Shown here piece by piece: positions 42,702-51,238 of a DNA stretch of 64,000 bases. How positions within the stretch are numbered: position 1 is the stretch's first letter; each line of letters begins with the position of its first letter. The translations under genes were made by a program, and so were the position numbers. This DNA is from CAMDHY01 sp046156265 (GTDB lineage: Bacteria; Pseudomonadota; Alphaproteobacteria; Rhizobiales; Segnochrobactraceae): positions 124,001-188,000 of the forward strand of contig NZ_JAWDIR010000048.1 of NCBI RefSeq assembly GCF_046156265.1, given 5' to 3'. Below the pieces are notes generated by a model. The model worked only from the letters and a program-made list of their open reading frames with translations. It was not told where the DNA came from and made no database searches.

Positions 42702-44003
42702 TCAGCCTGGTGGGGGCGAGGCGGCCGGCGCGTCGCGCCCTGCGGTGTTCGCCGCGAACCAGGCGAGGATCGCCACGGGGATGCCGACGCAGGACGTCGC
42801 GATGAAGAAGGCCGGGTACCCCCAGGCATCGACCATGACACCGGAGAGGCCGGCGACGAGCTTGCCCGGCAGCGCGTAGAGCGACGACAGCAGCGCGTAC
42901 TGCGTGGCGGCGAAGCCCGGCCCCGTCAGGCCCGACATGTAGGCGATCAGCACCGAGCCGGCGAAGCCGGCAGAGAAGTTGTCGACGGAGATCGCGAGCG
43001 TCAGAAGCACGATGTCCGCGCCGGCGTGGGCGAGCCAGGCGAACATGACGTTCGAGCCCGCCCCCGTCAGCGCCCCGATGACGAGGGCCGCGCGCATGCC
43101 GAGCACCGGCAGCAGCAGGCCGCCGGCGAAGGCGCCGGCGAGGCCGATCCAGACACCGTAGAGCTTCGAGACGTTGGCGATGTCGGTGAGCGTGAAGCCG
43201 ACGTCGATGTAGAGCGGGTTCGCCATCACGCCGGCGATGAAGTCGGGCAGGCGGTAGAGGGCGACCACCGGCAGGATGACGAGGAGCGCCAGGCCGTAGC
43301 GGCGCACGAGGTCGGCGAACGGCTCGACCACCGCCCCGCGGATGCTGAAGCCGCCGGTGCGGTCCGGCCGGTCGCGGTCGACGACGGGGGCGAGGAGGAC
43401 AGCGGCGATGCCGACGGAGACGAGGCCGGCCATCGTCCAGTAGGCGGCCTGCCAGTCGACGAACTCGGCGATGTAGAGGGCGCCGGCGCCGGACGCCATC
43501 AGGGCGAAGCGGTAGCCGAGCTGGTAGGTCGCCGCCATCGTGCCCTGCTTCTCGGTGGGCGCGGCGTCGATGCGCCAGCCGTCGACGACGATGTCCTGCG
43601 TCGCCCCGGCGAACGCCGTCAAAAGCGCCCCGGCGATGGTGAGGCCGAGCGAGGTGGCGGGATCGGAGAGGCCGATGAGGAGCAGACCCGCGGCGACGGT
43701 GAGCTGCGCGACGATCATCCACGCCCGGCGCCGGCCGAGGAGACGGGCGAGGACGGGCACGTCGAAGCGGTCGACGACGGGTGCCCAGACGAACTTGAAC
43801 GAGTAGGCGAGCGCCACCCACGACAGCAGCCCGATCTCGGTGCGCGAGACGCCTGCCCCGCGCAGCCACGCCGACAGCGTCCCGAAGACGAGCAAGAGCG
43901 GCAGGCCGGACGAGAAGCCGAGCAGCAGCATGACGAAGACGCGCCGCTCGCCGAGAAAGGCGATGCGCTCCCGCCACGTCGGCTTGCCGGCGGCGGCGCT
44001 CAT
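42702..44003 (-). CDS. ampG: AmpG-family muropeptide permease
   Basis: A protein of 433 residues with about 12 transmembrane segments. The GFSSGLPLLLVFGTLSAWLR start and the FKFVWAPVVDRF segment are diagnostic for AmpG, which imports GlcNAc-anhydro-MurNAc peptides for cell-wall recycling. In some bacteria it controls ampC beta-lactamase induction, but no ampC or ampR gene is in this window. Confidence 0.92.
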   Translation of the reverse strand: MSAAAGKPTWRERIAFLGERRVFVMLLLGFSSGLPLLLVFGTLSAWLRGAGVSRTEIGLLSWVALAYSFKFVWAPVVDRFDVPVLARLLGRRRAWMIVAQLTVAAGLLLIGLSDPATSLGLTIAGALLTAFAGATQDIVVDGWRIDAAPTEKQGTMAATYQLGYRFALMASGAGALYIAEFVDWQAAYWTMAGLVSVGIAAVLLAPVVDRDRPDRTGGFSIRGAVVEPFADLVRRYGLALLVILPVVALYRLPDFIAGVMANPLYIDVGFTLTDIANVSKLYGVWIGLAGAFAGGLLLPVLGMRAALVIGALTGAGSNVMFAWLAHAGADIVLLTLAISVDNFSAGFAGSVLIAYMSGLTGPGFAATQYALLSSLYALPGKLVAGLSGVMVDAWGYPAFFIATSCVGIPVAILAWFAANTAGRDAPAASPPPG

Positions 44004-44094
44004 GCGGGGCGGCCGCTGCAGGCGGCGGGTGCGGGTGTGGCGGGGGTCACCGCGTCGGGCGTCGCCCGCTCAAACTGGCGTGGTGCCCGCGGCT

Positions 44095-44209
44095 CCCCCT
44101 CCCTGCCCTCCCCCGCGAGGGGGGAGGGTTCGCGCAGAGTTTTGGGCCGACCGACTGCCCCAAGCACAACGGAAACCCTCCCCCCTCGCGGGGGAGGGCA
44201 GGGAGGGGG
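44095..44209. repeat. Perfect long inverted repeat of C/G runs (REP-like element)
   Basis: The left arm at 44095-44130 and right arm at 44174-44209 are perfect reverse complements over 36 bases, with a 43-base spacer. Each arm has a CCCTCCCCC-GCGA-GGGGGGAGGG core that can also fold alone. It lies between ampG and the pseudouridine synthase gene and shares its style, but not its exact sequence, with the repeat at 20178-20337. Confidence 0.78.
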
Positions 44210-44259
44210 GGCGCCGCGAGTGCCGACGCTCCCGTAGCGCGCGACCGGAGCAGCACCCC

Positions 44260-45438
44260 TCATTCGTCCGGCGCCTCCTCGATCGGGTCGTACTGGGTGG
44301 CATCGAAGCCGAGGAGGTTCCACGACTGCTTCATGTGGTCGGGCAAGGGTGCCGAGACGTCGAGCTTGCCGGTGCCCGAGGGGTGCGGCAGCGTGATGCG
44401 GCGGGCGTGCAGGTGCAGGCGGTTCTGGATGCCGCCGGGCAGCTCCCAGTTCTCCACCTCGAAATATTTCGGGTCGCCGACGATCGGGTGGCCGATGTGG
44501 GCGGTGTGGGCACGCAGCTGGTGGGTGCGCCCCGTCACCGGACGGAGCGACAGCCACGACATCTGCTGGCCGGCCTGGTCGACGACCGCGTAGTAGGTGA
44601 CGGCGTGCACCGCGTCGTCCTCGCCGTGGCGGGCGATCCGCATGCGCTCGCCGTCGGGGCCGGTGCCCTTGGCGAGGAAGGTCGAGATGCGGCCCTGGTT
44701 CGGCTTCGGCACGCCCTTCACCAGCGCCCAGTAGACCTTGCGGGTGGAGCGCGCCCGGAACGCCGCGGTGAGGTGCGTCGCGGCGAGGCGCGTGCGCGCC
44801 ACCACCAGCACGCCTGTGGTGTCACGGTCGAGCCGGTGGACGAGCCGCGGCTTCTGGCCCTTGGAGTCGAGGAGCGATTCCAGCATGCCGTCGATGTGGC
44901 GCGTCAGGCCGGAGCCACCCTGCACGGCGAGGCCGAACGGCTTGTTGAAGACGTAGACGTCGCGGTCCTCGTAGAGGAGCATCGACCGCAGCGTCTCGGC
45001 ATCGCCGGCACGCCCAGTGCCGTACTTGGTGACGACGGCCTTGCCAGTGGCGGGCTGGGCAGCCCCCTCCGCGGCAAGCGCCTTCGCCTTGGCGCGCGCC
45101 CGGGCGGCCTTCGAGCCCGGCAGGCTGGCGAGGAAGACGGCCTCCTCGTCCGGTTCGGCGTTCTCGTCCGCGTTCTCGTGCTCTTGCCGGCCGTCGTCCT
45201 CATCGTCGCGCTCGGCGTCGAGGCCGGGCGGCGGCGTCAGCGGCGGCACCCGCACCATCTGGCCGGGCTCGAGCCGGGTCGAGGTCTTGACCCGGCCGCC
45301 GTCGACCCGCACCTGGCCGGTCCGCACCAGCTTCTGCAGCCGGCCGAAGGCGAGGTCGGGGTAGTGCGACTTGAACCAGCGGTCGAGCCGCATTCCGGCT
45401 TCATCGCGGCCGACGGTGATGGTGGCGATTCCTGACAT
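44260..45438 (-). CDS. rluC: RluA-family pseudouridine synthase (RluC-like)
   Basis: A protein of 392 residues: N-terminal S4 RNA-binding domain (about 10-70), then the RluA catalytic domain with the signature LVHRLDRDTTGVLVVA containing the catalytic Asp, and late RTHQLRAH and PKY. It modifies uridines in 23S rRNA. Between the two domains is an unusually acidic linker (about 80-115, many D and E), followed by a Lys/Ala-rich piece; this makes the protein longer than the usual 310-330 residues. The ATG at 45436-45438 is the best start. Confidence 0.9.
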   Translation of the reverse strand: MSGIATITVGRDEAGMRLDRWFKSHYPDLAFGRLQKLVRTGQVRVDGGRVKTSTRLEPGQMVRVPPLTPPPGLDAERDDEDDGRQEHENADENAEPDEEAVFLASLPGSKAARARAKAKALAAEGAAQPATGKAVVTKYGTGRAGDAETLRSMLLYEDRDVYVFNKPFGLAVQGGSGLTRHIDGMLESLLDSKGQKPRLVHRLDRDTTGVLVVARTRLAATHLTAAFRARSTRKVYWALVKGVPKPNQGRISTFLAKGTGPDGERMRIARHGEDDAVHAVTYYAVVDQAGQQMSWLSLRPVTGRTHQLRAHTAHIGHPIVGDPKYFEVENWELPGGIQNRLHLHARRITLPHPSGTGKLDVSAPLPDHMKQSWNLLGFDATQYDPIEEAPDE

Positions 45439-45570
45439 GCCGGCATTGTCAATCAGGAACCGGGTTGCGGCACAAGGCGAAGCCGCTTCCTTGGCCCGGA
45501 CGGCCGCCCATCTGGCGAGATTGCGGCGGCAGTGGCACAATTTGGAATTGAAGAAACGGGGAAGGACGAG

Positions 45571-46092
45571 ATGACGACTGAAGCTTCAGAGACGACCGTC
45601 GGCCCGGATGTGCACCCACGGCTTCTGACCCCTTTCGCCTTCGATATGGTCGAGTTCGAGGAAGCGCCGGAGTTCGCCTACAGGGCCTACACCCTCGCGT
45701 GCCAAGCATGTGGCGGACCCGCTTTCGAGATGATTCGGACCTACGTCCATCGCGCCGACATCAATGAAGAAGCAATCGCCGGCATGTCGCTGCGGTGTAT
45801 TGCGTGTGGTGAGACAAGGCCACTCTTCGACGGCAGCAAGGATGGTTACGAGGGCGAGCTGGGATATGGCACCGCCCTGGCGGGGAAAACCTACGGCAAG
45901 CCCCTCACCGCCGTCGATGGAACGCCGTATCCTCCGGGCCCGATCAAGGCCGGCTTCGCGTACAATGGCGATGAGTACGTAGGGACCGCCCTCGAGGAAG
46001 GCCGCAGGCCCGTCGACCTGTTCGACTGGTTCACCGGCTTCACCCTACTGGATGGTGAGTGGGTTGAAGCTTTCAGCTACGAGTGTGCGTAG
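45571..46092 (+). CDS. Hypothetical protein with two CxxC pairs (zinc-ribbon-like)
   Basis: A protein of 173 residues, acidic, with CQACGG (about 46) and CIACGE (about 78), which could form one zinc ribbon. The rest is rich in aromatic and acidic residues. I do not recognise it. G+C is visibly lower than in neighbouring genes, which suggests later acquisition. The ATG follows GAAGGA at 5 bases. Its 3' end overlaps the AlkA-like gene by 41 bases if that gene starts at 46052. Confidence 0.68.
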   Translation: MTTEASETTVGPDVHPRLLTPFAFDMVEFEEAPEFAYRAYTLACQACGGPAFEMIRTYVHRADINEEAIAGMSLRCIACGETRPLFDGSKDGYEGELGYGTALAGKTYGKPLTAVDGTPYPPGPIKAGFAYNGDEYVGTALEEGRRPVDLFDWFTGFTLLDGEWVEAFSYECA

Positions 46093-46726
46093 CATCGAGA
46101 CCGACGCGGACGTCACGGCGGGCGTCGCCGCCCTGGTGGCGGCCGATCCGCGGCTCGCGCCGATCGCCGCGATCGCCGGGCCGCTGCCGCTCAGGCGCGG
46201 CAAGCCGGGGTTCGAGGGGCTCACCCGCATCGTCATGGGCCAGCAGGTCTCGACGGCGAGCGCGGCGGCGATCTTCGGCCGACTTCATGCCGCCGGCGGC
46301 CACGAGGCGGTGGGTTTCGCCGCCCTCGACGACGCGGCGCTCCGGGCCTGCGGGCTGTCGGCGGCGAAGGTGAGGACGATGCGGGCCGCCGCCGCCGCCG
46401 TCCTCGAGGGCCGGCTCGACCTCGACCATCTTGCATCGCTGCCGGCCGACGAGGCGCACGCCGCCCTGACCGTGCTGCCGGGCGTCGGGCCGTGGACGGT
46501 CGACCTCTATCTCTTGTTCTGCGCCGGCCATCCGGACGTCTTCCCGTCCGGCGACCTCGCCCTGCAGATCGCCGTGGCCGACGGACTTGGCCTGCCGGCG
46601 CGTCCGAAGGCGAAGGCGCTCGATTCCATAGCGGCCCCGTGGGCGCCGTGGCGGTCGGTGGCCGCGCGGCTCTGGTGGGGCTACTATCGGGCGCGCCGCG
46701 AGGGCCGCGAGGGCGCGCCGCTCTGA
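46052..46726 (+). CDS. DNA-3-methyladenine glycosylase 2 (AlkA-like)
   Basis: A protein of 224 residues (213 if it starts at GTG 46085). The helix-hairpin-helix-GPD motif is clear: TVLPGVGPWTVDLYLL followed by FPSGDLAL with the catalytic Asp; FEGLTRIVMGQQVST is the family's early helix pair. It excises alkylated bases from DNA in base excision repair. It lacks the N-terminal AlkA extension and the Ada regulator found in larger proteins. Confidence 0.88.
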   Translation: MVSGLKLSATSVRSIETDADVTAGVAALVAADPRLAPIAAIAGPLPLRRGKPGFEGLTRIVMGQQVSTASAAAIFGRLHAAGGHEAVGFAALDDAALRACGLSAAKVRTMRAAAAAVLEGRLDLDHLASLPADEAHAALTVLPGVGPWTVDLYLLFCAGHPDVFPSGDLALQIAVADGLGLPARPKAKALDSIAAPWAPWRSVAARLWWGYYRARREGREGAPL

Positions 46727-46802
46727 GCCGCAGTCGGGGCCCCGCACCGCCAATCGGTTCGCCTCGTCGCCGAGGTTGCGCCAATCAAAGGGAGCCGCCC
46801 CC

Positions 46803-47450
46803 GTGCTCGACGGACCCCGCCTCGCCCCCGCCTCCGGCCGCCCGGCGAAAGGGCTCGTGGTGTTCGTGCACGGCTACGGCGCCGACGGCAACGACCTGAT
46901 CGAGCTCGGTCGCCACTTCGCGCGCGACATGCCCGACATCGCCTTCGTCGCCCCGCACGCCCCCGAACCGTGCGCGATGAGCCCGGGCGGGCGGCAGTGG
47001 TTCCCGCTGACGATGCGTGATCCGGCGGAGGTGCCGCGCGGCGTCGCCCGCGCCGCGCCGGCGCTCGACGCGTTCCTGTCGCAGGAGCTCGGGCGGATGC
47101 GGCTGCCGGCCTCGGCGCTGGCGCTCGTCGGCTTCAGCCAGGGCACGATGATGGCGCTCGACGTCGGCCTTTCCCGCCGGCCGGCGATCGCCGCGATCGT
47201 CGGCTTCTCCGGCCTGCTCGCCCGCCCGGACACGCTCGCAGCCGCGCCGCGGCCGTCGCCGCCGGTGGTGCTGGTGCACGGCGACCAGGACGACGTGCTG
47301 CCGGTCGAGTACCTGCCGATGGCGTGCGAGGCGCTGGCGGCCGCCGAGATCCCGGTCGAGTGGCACATTGCCCCGGGCCTGTCGCACGGCATCGACGAAT
47401 CAGGCCTCGCGATTGCCGCCAGCGTGCTGCGCCGCGCCCTGCCGCACTGA
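46803..47450 (+). CDS. Carboxylesterase/phospholipase family alpha/beta hydrolase
   Basis: A protein of 215 residues of the phospholipase/carboxylesterase (abhydrolase_2) type: VFVHGYGADGND oxyanion loop, GFSQGTMMA nucleophile elbow with the catalytic Ser, HGDQDDVLP with the Asp and a late SHGI with the His. It hydrolyses short acyl esters. The GTG at 46803 is preferred: AAAGGGAG stands 8 bases before it. It follows the AlkA-like gene by 76 bases. Confidence 0.88.
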   Translation: MLDGPRLAPASGRPAKGLVVFVHGYGADGNDLIELGRHFARDMPDIAFVAPHAPEPCAMSPGGRQWFPLTMRDPAEVPRGVARAAPALDAFLSQELGRMRLPASALALVGFSQGTMMALDVGLSRRPAIAAIVGFSGLLARPDTLAAAPRPSPPVVLVHGDQDDVLPVEYLPMACEALAAAEIPVEWHIAPGLSHGIDESGLAIAASVLRRALPH

Positions 47451-47506
47451 GCGCGACGATCGTAGCCGACGATGAATTCTGCCCGCGGGTGTGTCGTCGC
47501 GTCGAC

Positions 47507-47534
47507 TTCACACGGCTGACACGGAGGCTATAGA
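47507..47534 (+). promoter_or_regulatory. Promoter upstream of the HNH endonuclease gene
   Basis: TTCACA at 47507-47512 and TATAGA at 47529-47534 are 16 bases apart, a plausible housekeeping promoter in a 156-base intergenic region. Transcription would begin about 47541, giving a leader of about 65 bases. Confidence 0.42.
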
Positions 47535-47606
47535 CTATCGACGGTACTCGAGAATCGTTCGTCCGGACGGTGGGTGCGGGACTGGCCGGACGGTTGGAGT
47601 GGTGTC

Positions 47607-48164
47607 TTGACCATCCACGTCTCTCCCGACGCGCATCCGACCCTTGTCCTGAACGCCGACTATCGGCCGCTCAGCTACTACCCCTTGTCCTTGTGGTCGT
47701 GGCAGGACGCCATCAAGGCGGTCTTCATGGATCGCGTGAACATCGTGTCGGAATACGACTTCACGGTGCGCAGCCCGTCGTTCGAGATGCGGCTGCCGAG
47801 CGTCGTGTCGCTGAAGACCTACATCCGCCCGGCGCGCAACCCGGCGTTCACGCGCTTCAACGTCTTCCTGCGCGACCGCTTCGAGTGCCAGTACTGCGGC
47901 TCGACCGACGACCTCACCTTCGACCACCTGATGCCGCGCTCGAAGGGCGGGCAGACGGAGTGGGAGAACGTGCTCGCCGCCTGCTCGCCCTGCAACCTGC
48001 GCAAGGGCAACAAGCGCTGCGAGGAAGTCGCGATGTTCCCGCGCCAGCACCCCTACCGGCCGACCGTGCAGGACCTGCACAACAACGGCCGGCTGTTCCC
48101 GCCCAACTACCTGCACGACAGCTGGATGGACTTCCTCTACTGGGACGCCGAGCTGGAGCCGTAG
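47607..48164 (+). CDS. HNH endonuclease family protein
   Basis: A protein of 185 residues. The central HNH module has CQYCGS, DHLMPRSKGG, then ENV and CSPCNLRKG, giving the ββα-metal fold with a structural zinc site of four Cys. The N-terminus VLNADYRPLSYYPLSLW and the C-terminus FPPNYLHDSWMDFLYWD are typical of a widespread alphaproteobacterial HNH family of unknown target. The TTG at 47607 is preferred (GGAG 7 bases before; homologues begin here); a GTG at 47574 is the alternative. Confidence 0.85.
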   Translation: MTIHVSPDAHPTLVLNADYRPLSYYPLSLWSWQDAIKAVFMDRVNIVSEYDFTVRSPSFEMRLPSVVSLKTYIRPARNPAFTRFNVFLRDRFECQYCGSTDDLTFDHLMPRSKGGQTEWENVLAACSPCNLRKGNKRCEEVAMFPRQHPYRPTVQDLHNNGRLFPPNYLHDSWMDFLYWDAELEP

Positions 48165-48236
48165 GCCCGGGCGTGGCGGCTGGACAGGGCGCTACCGGCG
48201 TTTCTCGCCGGCGCTGCCGGTGTCCCTCGCTGCCGT

Positions 48237-48647
48237 TCAGGAGAGGCGGAACATCAGTGATTCCACCTGCCGCCGCTGCTGGAACATGAAGCCCTTGAAC
48301 AGCACATTCTGATTGCCGAACTCCCTGAAGCCGCGGAACTGCCACCGCCCCTTGAAGGAGCCGCTCTTGATCAGCAAGTCGGCGGTGAGACGACAGTTCC
48401 GTTCGAGCTTCAACTGTCCACGCACGGTGGTGTCTGCCCTTTCGGTCGCGCCGATGAAGCATCTCCCCCGCTGCATGTTCCCGGAGCGACTGACCTCGAT
48501 CAGGCAGGTGGGAAACTGGCCATCGGTCGGGGACGCCACCCACAACCCCTCGAAGTTCTCGGGCTTGCAGTTGGCCGCGGCGGCAGAGATCGCCGAGGCG
48601 ACGAGCAATGAAAGTGCCAGCGGCACGATGGCGAATCGACGTCTCAT
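48237..48647 (-). CDS. Secreted 136-residue protein (paralogue A)
   Basis: A protein of 136 residues with a signal peptide (cleavage near SAAAANC, about residue 25). The mature part starts ANCKPENFEGLWV and has four cysteines, probably two disulphides. It aligns along its whole length with the product of the next gene upstream (48909-49319): same length, same CKPE, GLWV, CLI and the four Cys positions. Function unknown. A GGAGGGAA ribosome-binding site precedes the ATG. Confidence 0.75.
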   Translation of the reverse strand: MRRRFAIVPLALSLLVASAISAAAANCKPENFEGLWVASPTDGQFPTCLIEVSRSGNMQRGRCFIGATERADTTVRGQLKLERNCRLTADLLIKSGSFKGRWQFRGFREFGNQNVLFKGFMFQQRRQVESLMFRLS

Positions 48648-48908
48648 GGTGCGAATTCCCTCCCCGGCCGTGCTGCGCGCACGAGATCGACGCGTCGCAG
48701 AGGCTCTGAACTTTCCGCATGCCACCAGCGGCTGCGGGTAAGCTAGGGGATGAGTGAGTCGACGTCGAGCGGCCGACTTCCGCTTTGGATTGTGAACGCG
48801 TGCTGTCTCGTTCGGCAGCGCACGGTCCACGATGGCCGTCGTGCCGCGCCGCCTGGCGCGAGGAGCGGCTGAGCCCACGCGGCCCGGCCGATCCCCGCCT
48901 GCCGCCGC

Positions 48909-49319
48909 TCAGTCGAGCTGGCGGATGAAGCGGTAGGCTTCCTGCGCGCCGAAGATGACGAAGTCGCCGGCCATCTTCTGGCCGTCCGACGTCATCTTGC
49001 CGCGGAACTTTGCGGGGTCCGTCACCTTGCCGCTCTTGAACTGGAACGTCGCCTTGACGGTGCAGTCCTTCTCGAGCGTCACCTTGCCGTCGAGGGTGGC
49101 CTCGGGCTTCAGCGTCTTCGGGTTGAAGCAGCTCGACTGCGCCACGACGCCCGACTTCTTGACGTCGATCAGGCAGTAGAGGTCGACCTGGACGGTGGCG
49201 TGGCCGACCCACAGGCCGGCGACCGACTCCGGCTTGCAAGAGGCGGCGGCGGCCGGGACGGCCGAGGCGGCGGCGAGCAGCGCCAGCGTGAGCGGCGCGA
49301 CGGCAAATCGAGATGTCAT
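48909..49319 (-). CDS. Secreted 136-residue protein (paralogue B)
   Basis: A protein of 136 residues with a signal peptide (cleavage near PAAAASC). The mature part begins ASCKPESVAGLWVG and has the same four-cysteine pattern as paralogue A, from which it is separated by 261 bases. The small beta-rich, disulphide-bearing form suggests a lipocalin- or barrel-like fold, but this is a guess. GGGGAGGA precedes the ATG. Confidence 0.75.
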   Translation of the reverse strand: MTSRFAVAPLTLALLAAASAVPAAAASCKPESVAGLWVGHATVQVDLYCLIDVKKSGVVAQSSCFNPKTLKPEATLDGKVTLEKDCTVKATFQFKSGKVTDPAKFRGKMTSDGQKMAGDFVIFGAQEAYRFIRQLD

Positions 49320-49410
49320 GGACGGCGTCCTCCCCCGCACGCGGCGCGCGTGCGCTCACTCTACGCGCGATGCGTGCCGATCCTTCGCGCGCCCCGCCGG
49401 CCTCGCCGCC

Positions 49411-50715
49411 TCAGAGGATGAAGCGGCTGAGGTCGGCGTTCTTCGCGAGCTCGCGCACCGTCTCGTTGACGAGGTTGGCGTCGATCGTCACCGTCTCGCC
49501 GGCACGGTCGGGGGCGGTGAAGGAGAGCTCGTCCAGCACCCGCTCGATCACCGTCTGCAGGCGCCGGGCGCCGATGTTCTCCACCGTCGCGTTGATCTCC
49601 ACGGCGATCTCGGCGATGGCGTCGACGGAGTCGGGTGTGAAGACGAGGGTAACGCCCTCCGTCCCCATCAGCGCCACCGACTGCTTGATCAGGCTCGCCT
49701 CGGTCTCGTTGAGGATGCGCACGAAGTCGGCCTTGTCGAGCGGCTTCAGCTCGACGCGGATCGGCAGGCGGCCCTGCAGTTCGGGCAGGAGGTCGGACGG
49801 CTTCGCCACGTGGAAGGCGCCCGAGGCGATGAACAGCACGTGGTCGGTCTTCACCGGCCCGTACTTCGTCGTCACCGTCGTGCCCTCGATCAGCGGCAGC
49901 AGGTCGCGCTGCACGCCCTCGCGGCTGACATCGCCGCCCATGCGGCCCTCGCGGGCGCAGATCTTGTCGATCTCGTCGAGGAAGACGATGCCGTCGTCCT
50001 CGACCGAGCGGATCGCCTCGGCCACCACCGCATCCTGGTCGAGGAGCTTGTCGCTCTCCTCGGCGACGAGGATCTCGTATGAATCCTTCACGCTGACGCG
50101 GCGCGCCTTCTTGGCGCCGCCGAACGCCTTGCCGAGCATGTCGGAGAGGTTCATCACGCCGATGCTGCCGCCCGGCATGCCCGGCATGTCGAAGCTCGGC
50201 ATCTGCGCCGACTGCGTCACCTCGATCTCGATCTCCTTGTCGTCGAGCAGGCCGTCGTGCAGCTTCTTGCGGAACGCATCGCGGGTCGACGGGCTCGCCG
50301 CCTTGCCGACGAGGGCGTCGAGCACGCGCTCCTCCGCCTGCAGGTGCGCCTTCGCCTGCACGTCCTTGCGCTTCTTCTCGCGCACCAGCCCGATGCCGAC
50401 CTCGACGAGGTCGCGGACGATCTGGTCGACGTCGCGGCCGACATAGCCGACCTCGGTGAATTTCGTCGCCTCGACCTTGAGGAAGGGCGCGCCGGCGAGC
50501 CTGGCGAGGCGGCGGGAGATTTCCGTCTTGCCGACGCCGGTCGGGCCGATCATCAGGATGTTCTTGGGCAGCACCTCTTCGCGCATCTGCCCTTCGAGCT
50601 GCTGGCGGCGCCAGCGATTGCGCAGCGCGATGGCGACCGACCGCTTCGCCGCCTGCTGGCCGACGATGTAGCGATCGAGCTCGGAAACGATCTCGCGGGG
50701 AGAGAAATCGGTCAT
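49411..50715 (-). CDS. hslU: HslU ATPase subunit of the HslUV protease
   Basis: A protein of 434 residues, normal for HslU. It begins FSPREIVSELDRYIVGQ, has Walker A GPTGVGKTE, the inserted I-domain (about 110-230), Walker B VFLDEIDK and the sensor and C-terminal residues (ends NADLSRFIL) that dock into HslV. It unfolds substrates for the HslV peptidase. It is the last gene of a minus-strand set hslV - membrane protein - GNAT - hslU. Confidence 0.97.
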   Translation of the reverse strand: MTDFSPREIVSELDRYIVGQQAAKRSVAIALRNRWRRQQLEGQMREEVLPKNILMIGPTGVGKTEISRRLARLAGAPFLKVEATKFTEVGYVGRDVDQIVRDLVEVGIGLVREKKRKDVQAKAHLQAEERVLDALVGKAASPSTRDAFRKKLHDGLLDDKEIEIEVTQSAQMPSFDMPGMPGGSIGVMNLSDMLGKAFGGAKKARRVSVKDSYEILVAEESDKLLDQDAVVAEAIRSVEDDGIVFLDEIDKICAREGRMGGDVSREGVQRDLLPLIEGTTVTTKYGPVKTDHVLFIASGAFHVAKPSDLLPELQGRLPIRVELKPLDKADFVRILNETEASLIKQSVALMGTEGVTLVFTPDSVDAIAEIAVEINATVENIGARRLQTVIERVLDELSFTAPDRAGETVTIDANLVNETVRELAKNADLSRFIL

Positions 50716-50716
50716 C

Positions 50717-51238
50717 TCATCTGCTTTCGTTGCGGTCGCGGGTCATCAGGACCACCGCGACATCGCCAGCGGCCACCACCACGCGACGAACGCTGTGATG
50801 ACGGAAGCCGGCCTTCTCATAGGCACGGATGGCGTTCCGGTTGGCCGGATCGGGGTCGATCAGGAGCCGCGGATGGCCGGAGGCGAACAGCCGCCCGGCC
50901 ATCGCCTGGAGCAGTCCCGGCCCGTGGCCGCGGCCGGTCATCGACGGCTCGCCGATGTAGAGGTCGAGGCCACGCGAGCCGCGCGGCTGGTCGCGGTAGG
51001 GGTTGTCCTCGTCGGCGAACGGGTCGGTCACCTGCAGATAGGCGAACGGCCGCCCCTCGACGTGCACCAGATAGGCATCGAACCCCGGCTCGTCGAGGGC
51101 GTGCGAAAGCGCCGCGAGCTCGCAGTAGACGTCGCCCCACCAGCGCGCCACGTGCGGCTCCCCCATCCACCGCATCAGGATCGGGAAGTCGTCGCGGGTG
51201 ACGCGGGAGAAGCCGTAGGCGGCGGCGGCGGCGGTCAT
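50717..51238 (-). CDS. GNAT-family N-acetyltransferase (AAC(6')-like)
   Basis: A protein of 173 residues of the GNAT fold, beginning YGFSRVTRDDFPILMRWM with the acetyl-CoA segment GRGHGPGLLQAM and a late NRNAIRAYEKAGF. The nearest types are the aminoglycoside 6'-acetyltransferase/siderophore-like acetyltransferases often found between hslV and hslU in Rhizobiales. Drug resistance should not be assumed. It ends one base before the hslU start and overlaps the upstream gene (ATGA). Confidence 0.85.
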   Translation of the reverse strand: MTAAAAAYGFSRVTRDDFPILMRWMGEPHVARWWGDVYCELAALSHALDEPGFDAYLVHVEGRPFAYLQVTDPFADEDNPYRDQPRGSRGLDLYIGEPSMTGRGHGPGLLQAMAGRLFASGHPRLLIDPDPANRNAIRAYEKAGFRHHSVRRVVVAAGDVAVVLMTRDRNESR

